DNA of 7,534 nucleotides from CAYWBI01 sp964456445 (lineage in GTDB: Bacteria; Calditrichota; Calditrichia; Calditrichales; J004). Position 1 is the stretch's first letter; each line of letters opens with the position of its first letter. The stretch is from contig CAYWBI010000180.1 in the NCBI GenBank assembly GCA_964456445.1, forward strand, positions 1-7,534, in the 5' to 3' direction. The notes under the pieces were generated by a model. That model did not search any database. It was not told where the DNA came from and saw only the letters and a program-made list of their open reading frames with translations. Below are positions 6,501 through 7,534 of this stretch, piece by piece. A program made the position numbers and the translations under genes.

Positions 6501-6674
6501 AAATGCGGTACTCTACCCTTGAGCTCAGCTGCCTTCATACCAAAAAATAATTCCCGGTTCCAGATTACCCGTTTTTAATTAGACAATCCTGTTATCCTGT
6601 CTTATGAATATTCTTTCTATATAAGAATTTAGCCACAAGAAACCCGGCAGGGCCGAAAATGGAAAAAATTACCC
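6501..6674. other. Intergenic DNA with a short tandem and small palindromes
   Basis: No gene is visible. ATCCTGTT/ATCCTGTC (6586-6593 and 6594-6601) is an 8-bp tandem pair with one difference, enclosed by GACA (6582-6585) and TGTC (6598-6601). ATTCTT (6610-6615) pairs with AAGAAT (6623-6628). The tandem resembles the short CCTGT-type dispersed repeats often seen between genes in environmental bacterial genomes; that likeness is from memory. Confidence 0.45.
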
Positions 6675-6911
6675 TAAAAATATTGTAACTATTCAGCTAA
6701 ATGACGCTTTGTGTTCTAAATTTTGACTTCAATGTTTATCGCCAACTTTTTATATTTCTTTTTTTACCGCCAAGTCACTAAGACGCTAAGTTTTTTTATG
6801 GTTTTCTTTGCGTATTCGCGCCTTTGCGGTTATTTATAACGCATTATATGGCTGTAGGCTATCATGAATCCACTTTAGTTTTTATACAACTGAATAGTAA
6901 CAAAATATTTA
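6675..6911. mobile_element. Possible MITE-like element with 22-bp terminal inverted repeats
   Basis: The segment 6675-6696 (core ACTATTCAG) is the inverted complement of 6890-6911 (core CTGAATAGT) at 19 of 22 positions. The two ends enclose 237 bp with no coding capacity and a long central hairpin (6766-6830). A short non-coding unit with terminal inverted repeats next to other repeats fits a non-autonomous transposable element. I did not find a convincing target-site duplication just outside the ends. It could instead be a large palindromic repeat that folds as RNA. Confidence 0.45.
6766..6830. repeat. Long imperfect hairpin (25-bp arms)
   Basis: Arm 6766-6790 (ACCGCCAAG...) pairs with 6806-6830 (...CTTTGCGGT) at 19 of 25 positions across a 15-base T-rich spacer. 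Similar ACCGC-AAG-type palindromes are, from memory, scattered between genes of many uncultured bacteria. The arm 6766-6790 is preceded by a T-run and followed by TTTTTTT at 6791-6797, so A/T tracts flank both stems. Terminator activity is possible but the element looks more like a dispersed repeat. Confidence 0.7.
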
Positions 6912-6938
6912 TGGCACTATTCTATTTTTAAATAATTG

Positions 6939-6967
6939 TTGAACGGTTACTTTGGTTCGACTATATT
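6939..6967 (+). promoter_or_regulatory. Candidate promoter of the cobalamin-controlled transcript
   Basis: TTGAAC (6939-6944), 17 bases, then TATATT (6962-6967) reads as a sigma70-style promoter with transcription starting about ten bases before the riboswitch. An alternative in the Bacteroidota style is TTACTTTG at 6947-6954, one base off TAnnTTTG, but its -33 partner is poor. Either start would lie just upstream of the aptamer, so a promoter here is likely even though the exact one is unclear. Confidence 0.45.
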
Positions 6968-6984
6968 CCATGTAAAATAATTGT

Positions 6985-7165
6985 CATATCGGTGCTCGGG
7001 AAGAGCGGTGAAAATCCGCCACTGTTGCGCAACTGTAAAAGCTGACCAAAATCGACGATGCCACTGTTCCATTGGAATGGGAAGGCCGATGAGTAGGAAG
7101 AAGCTTAAGTCAGGAGACCGGCTGATATGCTAATCCGTTAAATGTTCTCGCAGGTGGAACCGGAT
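6985..7165 (+). promoter_or_regulatory. Cobalamin (vitamin B12) riboswitch
   Basis: The segment carries the conserved blocks of the adenosylcobalamin-type aptamer in order: GGTGCTCGGGAA (6991-7002), GCGGTGAAAATCCGC (7005-7019), CACTGTTGCGCAACTGT (7020-7036) and the B12 box AAGTCAGGAGACCGGC (7107-7122). CATATC (6985-6990) and GATATG (7124-7129) close the core as a perfect 6-bp stem. Downstream, ATCCG/CGGAT (7133-7137, 7161-7165) and GTTC/GAAC (7144-7147, 7157-7160) form the regulatory hairpin. Its loop holds CGCA (7149-7152), which can kiss TGCG (7026-7029) in the aptamer loop. Binding of cobalamin in this class normally lowers expression of the downstream gene. Confidence 0.95.
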
Positions 7166-7205
7166 GTCTATTCTCGATATATCCTCTTCAGTTATTCGTT
7201 TTTTA

Positions 7206-7235
7206 CTGCAAGCTTGTTGTGCAGGCACTTTTTTT
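7206..7235 (+). terminator. Possible weak intrinsic terminator in the riboswitch leader
   Basis: CTGCA (7206-7210) pairs with TGCAG (7220-7224) around a nine-base loop, and a run of seven T lies at 7229-7235. The four bases between stem and T-run and the short stem make it a weak candidate. It could attenuate transcription as part of the riboswitch output. Confidence 0.3.
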
Positions 7236-7298
7236 AGTTCTGAACAACAGCCCTGTTTTCTCCCGGAACGTTTTCAAACGAATGGCATTATCACACTG

Positions 7299-7346
7299 AT
7301 TTGATCCAAAAAAATTGGCCGCGCACTTTCCGGCCGGAGATCAAAT
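7299..7346 (+). promoter_or_regulatory. Hairpin covering the Shine-Dalgarno and start codon (expression platform candidate)
   Basis: ATTTGATC (7299-7306) is perfectly complementary to GATCAAAT (7339-7346), which includes the last G of the GGAG and the first two bases of the ATG. Inside, TTGGCC (7315-7320) can pair with GGCCGG (7332-7337) using two G-U pairs, which covers the other SD guanines. The structure would block ribosome loading. It suggests translational control at the end of the cobalamin leader, although it sits about 130 nt beyond the aptamer hairpin. Confidence 0.5.
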
Positions 7347-7534
7347 GAGCTTTCGAACCGTTTTATCCCTAATCTTGTTTGCCCAAACCTTATTTGGTCA
7401 ATCTCTGATCAAGCTGGATGGTTATGTACGTGACGCCACCGGCCAGCCACTTTCCGATGTCTATATGGAAATCATTGGCGGCATGGGCGTTTATACCGAC
7501 AGTCACGGCTATTTTTATTTTGAGAACCTTTTTG
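7345..7534 (+). CDS. N-terminus of a TonB-dependent outer-membrane receptor, probably for cobalamin (partial)
   Basis: The 63 visible residues run off the right edge. They begin with a Sec signal peptide: basic R4, hydrophobic VLSLILFAQTLF (6-17), and probable cleavage around G18/Q19. A beta-sandwich of CarboxypepD_reg type follows (LDGYVRDATGQPLSDVYMEI...TDSHGYFYFENL, 24-62), a domain often found before the plug of SusC/BtuB-like receptors in Bacteroidota. GGAG at 7336-7339 lies five bases before the ATG, and an in-frame TGA at 7297 excludes a longer ATG-started form. The cobalamin riboswitch upstream points to vitamin B12 or cobinamide uptake across the outer membrane. The barrel and plug are not visible, so another exported protein with this domain remains possible. 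Confidence 0.72.
   Translation, partial: MSFRTVLSLILFAQTLFGQSLIKLDGYVRDATGQPLSDVYMEIIGGMGVYTDSHGYFYFENLF

Noticed and set aside
6167..6538. 123-codon minus-strand open frame across the hairpin cluster
   Set aside because: It reads straight through palindromic repeats, its low-complexity basic sequence follows the repeat, and no family is recognised.

Overview
The window comes from a Gram-negative bacterium, most likely of the Bacteroidota or a related FCB-group lineage. Three things point there. Two gene starts are preceded by the Bacteroidota-type promoter pattern (TTTG, 19-20 bases, then TAnnTTTG or one base off). The right edge opens a TonB-receptor-like protein with a CarboxypepD_reg-type N-terminus. 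The intergenic DNA is filled with GC-rich hairpin repeats of the kind common in genomes from environmental samples. The assignment is inference; no rRNA or marker gene is present.

Layout, left to right. (1) Bases 1-44, minus strand: the first residues of a neurotransmitter:sodium symporter (SNF/NSS family), transcribed out of the window. (2) A divergent A-rich intergenic stretch carries a strong Bacteroidota-type promoter at 157-188. (3) Bases 225-4386: a tightly overlapping three-gene operon for surface or exopolysaccharide work. It encodes a GT4-type glycosyltransferase, a protein with a D-glucuronyl C5-epimerase C-terminal-type domain, and an asparagine-synthase-like protein that lacks the catalytic Cys2. 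(4) Bases 4387-4753: a gap with two near-identical 43-bp direct repeats bracketing several inverted repeats, ending in a probable promoter. (5) Bases 4754-6085: a PLP enzyme of the threonine-synthase/cysteate-synthase type with an N-terminal zinc ribbon. (6) Bases 6086-6980: about 0.9 kb with no convincing gene, made of hairpins, a REP-like cluster and a possible MITE-like element. (7) Bases 6985-7165: a clear cobalamin riboswitch, then a long leader whose end can fold over the Shine-Dalgarno and start codon of the last gene. (8) From 7345: the N-terminus of a probable outer-membrane cobalamin (TonB-dependent) receptor, cut by the window edge.

How the genes may work together. The overlaps ATGA and TAATG imply that the glycosyltransferase, epimerase-like and amidotransferase-like proteins are made together. 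The simplest reading is a glycan containing uronic acid whose residues are epimerised (glucuronate to iduronate type) and modified at the carboxylate as an amide. The amidotransferase-like protein has Ala where glutamine-hydrolysing enzymes have Cys, so it must use free ammonia, another amine donor or a partner glutaminase. The threonine-synthase-like enzyme has its own promoter; whether it supplies an amino compound to this system is speculative.
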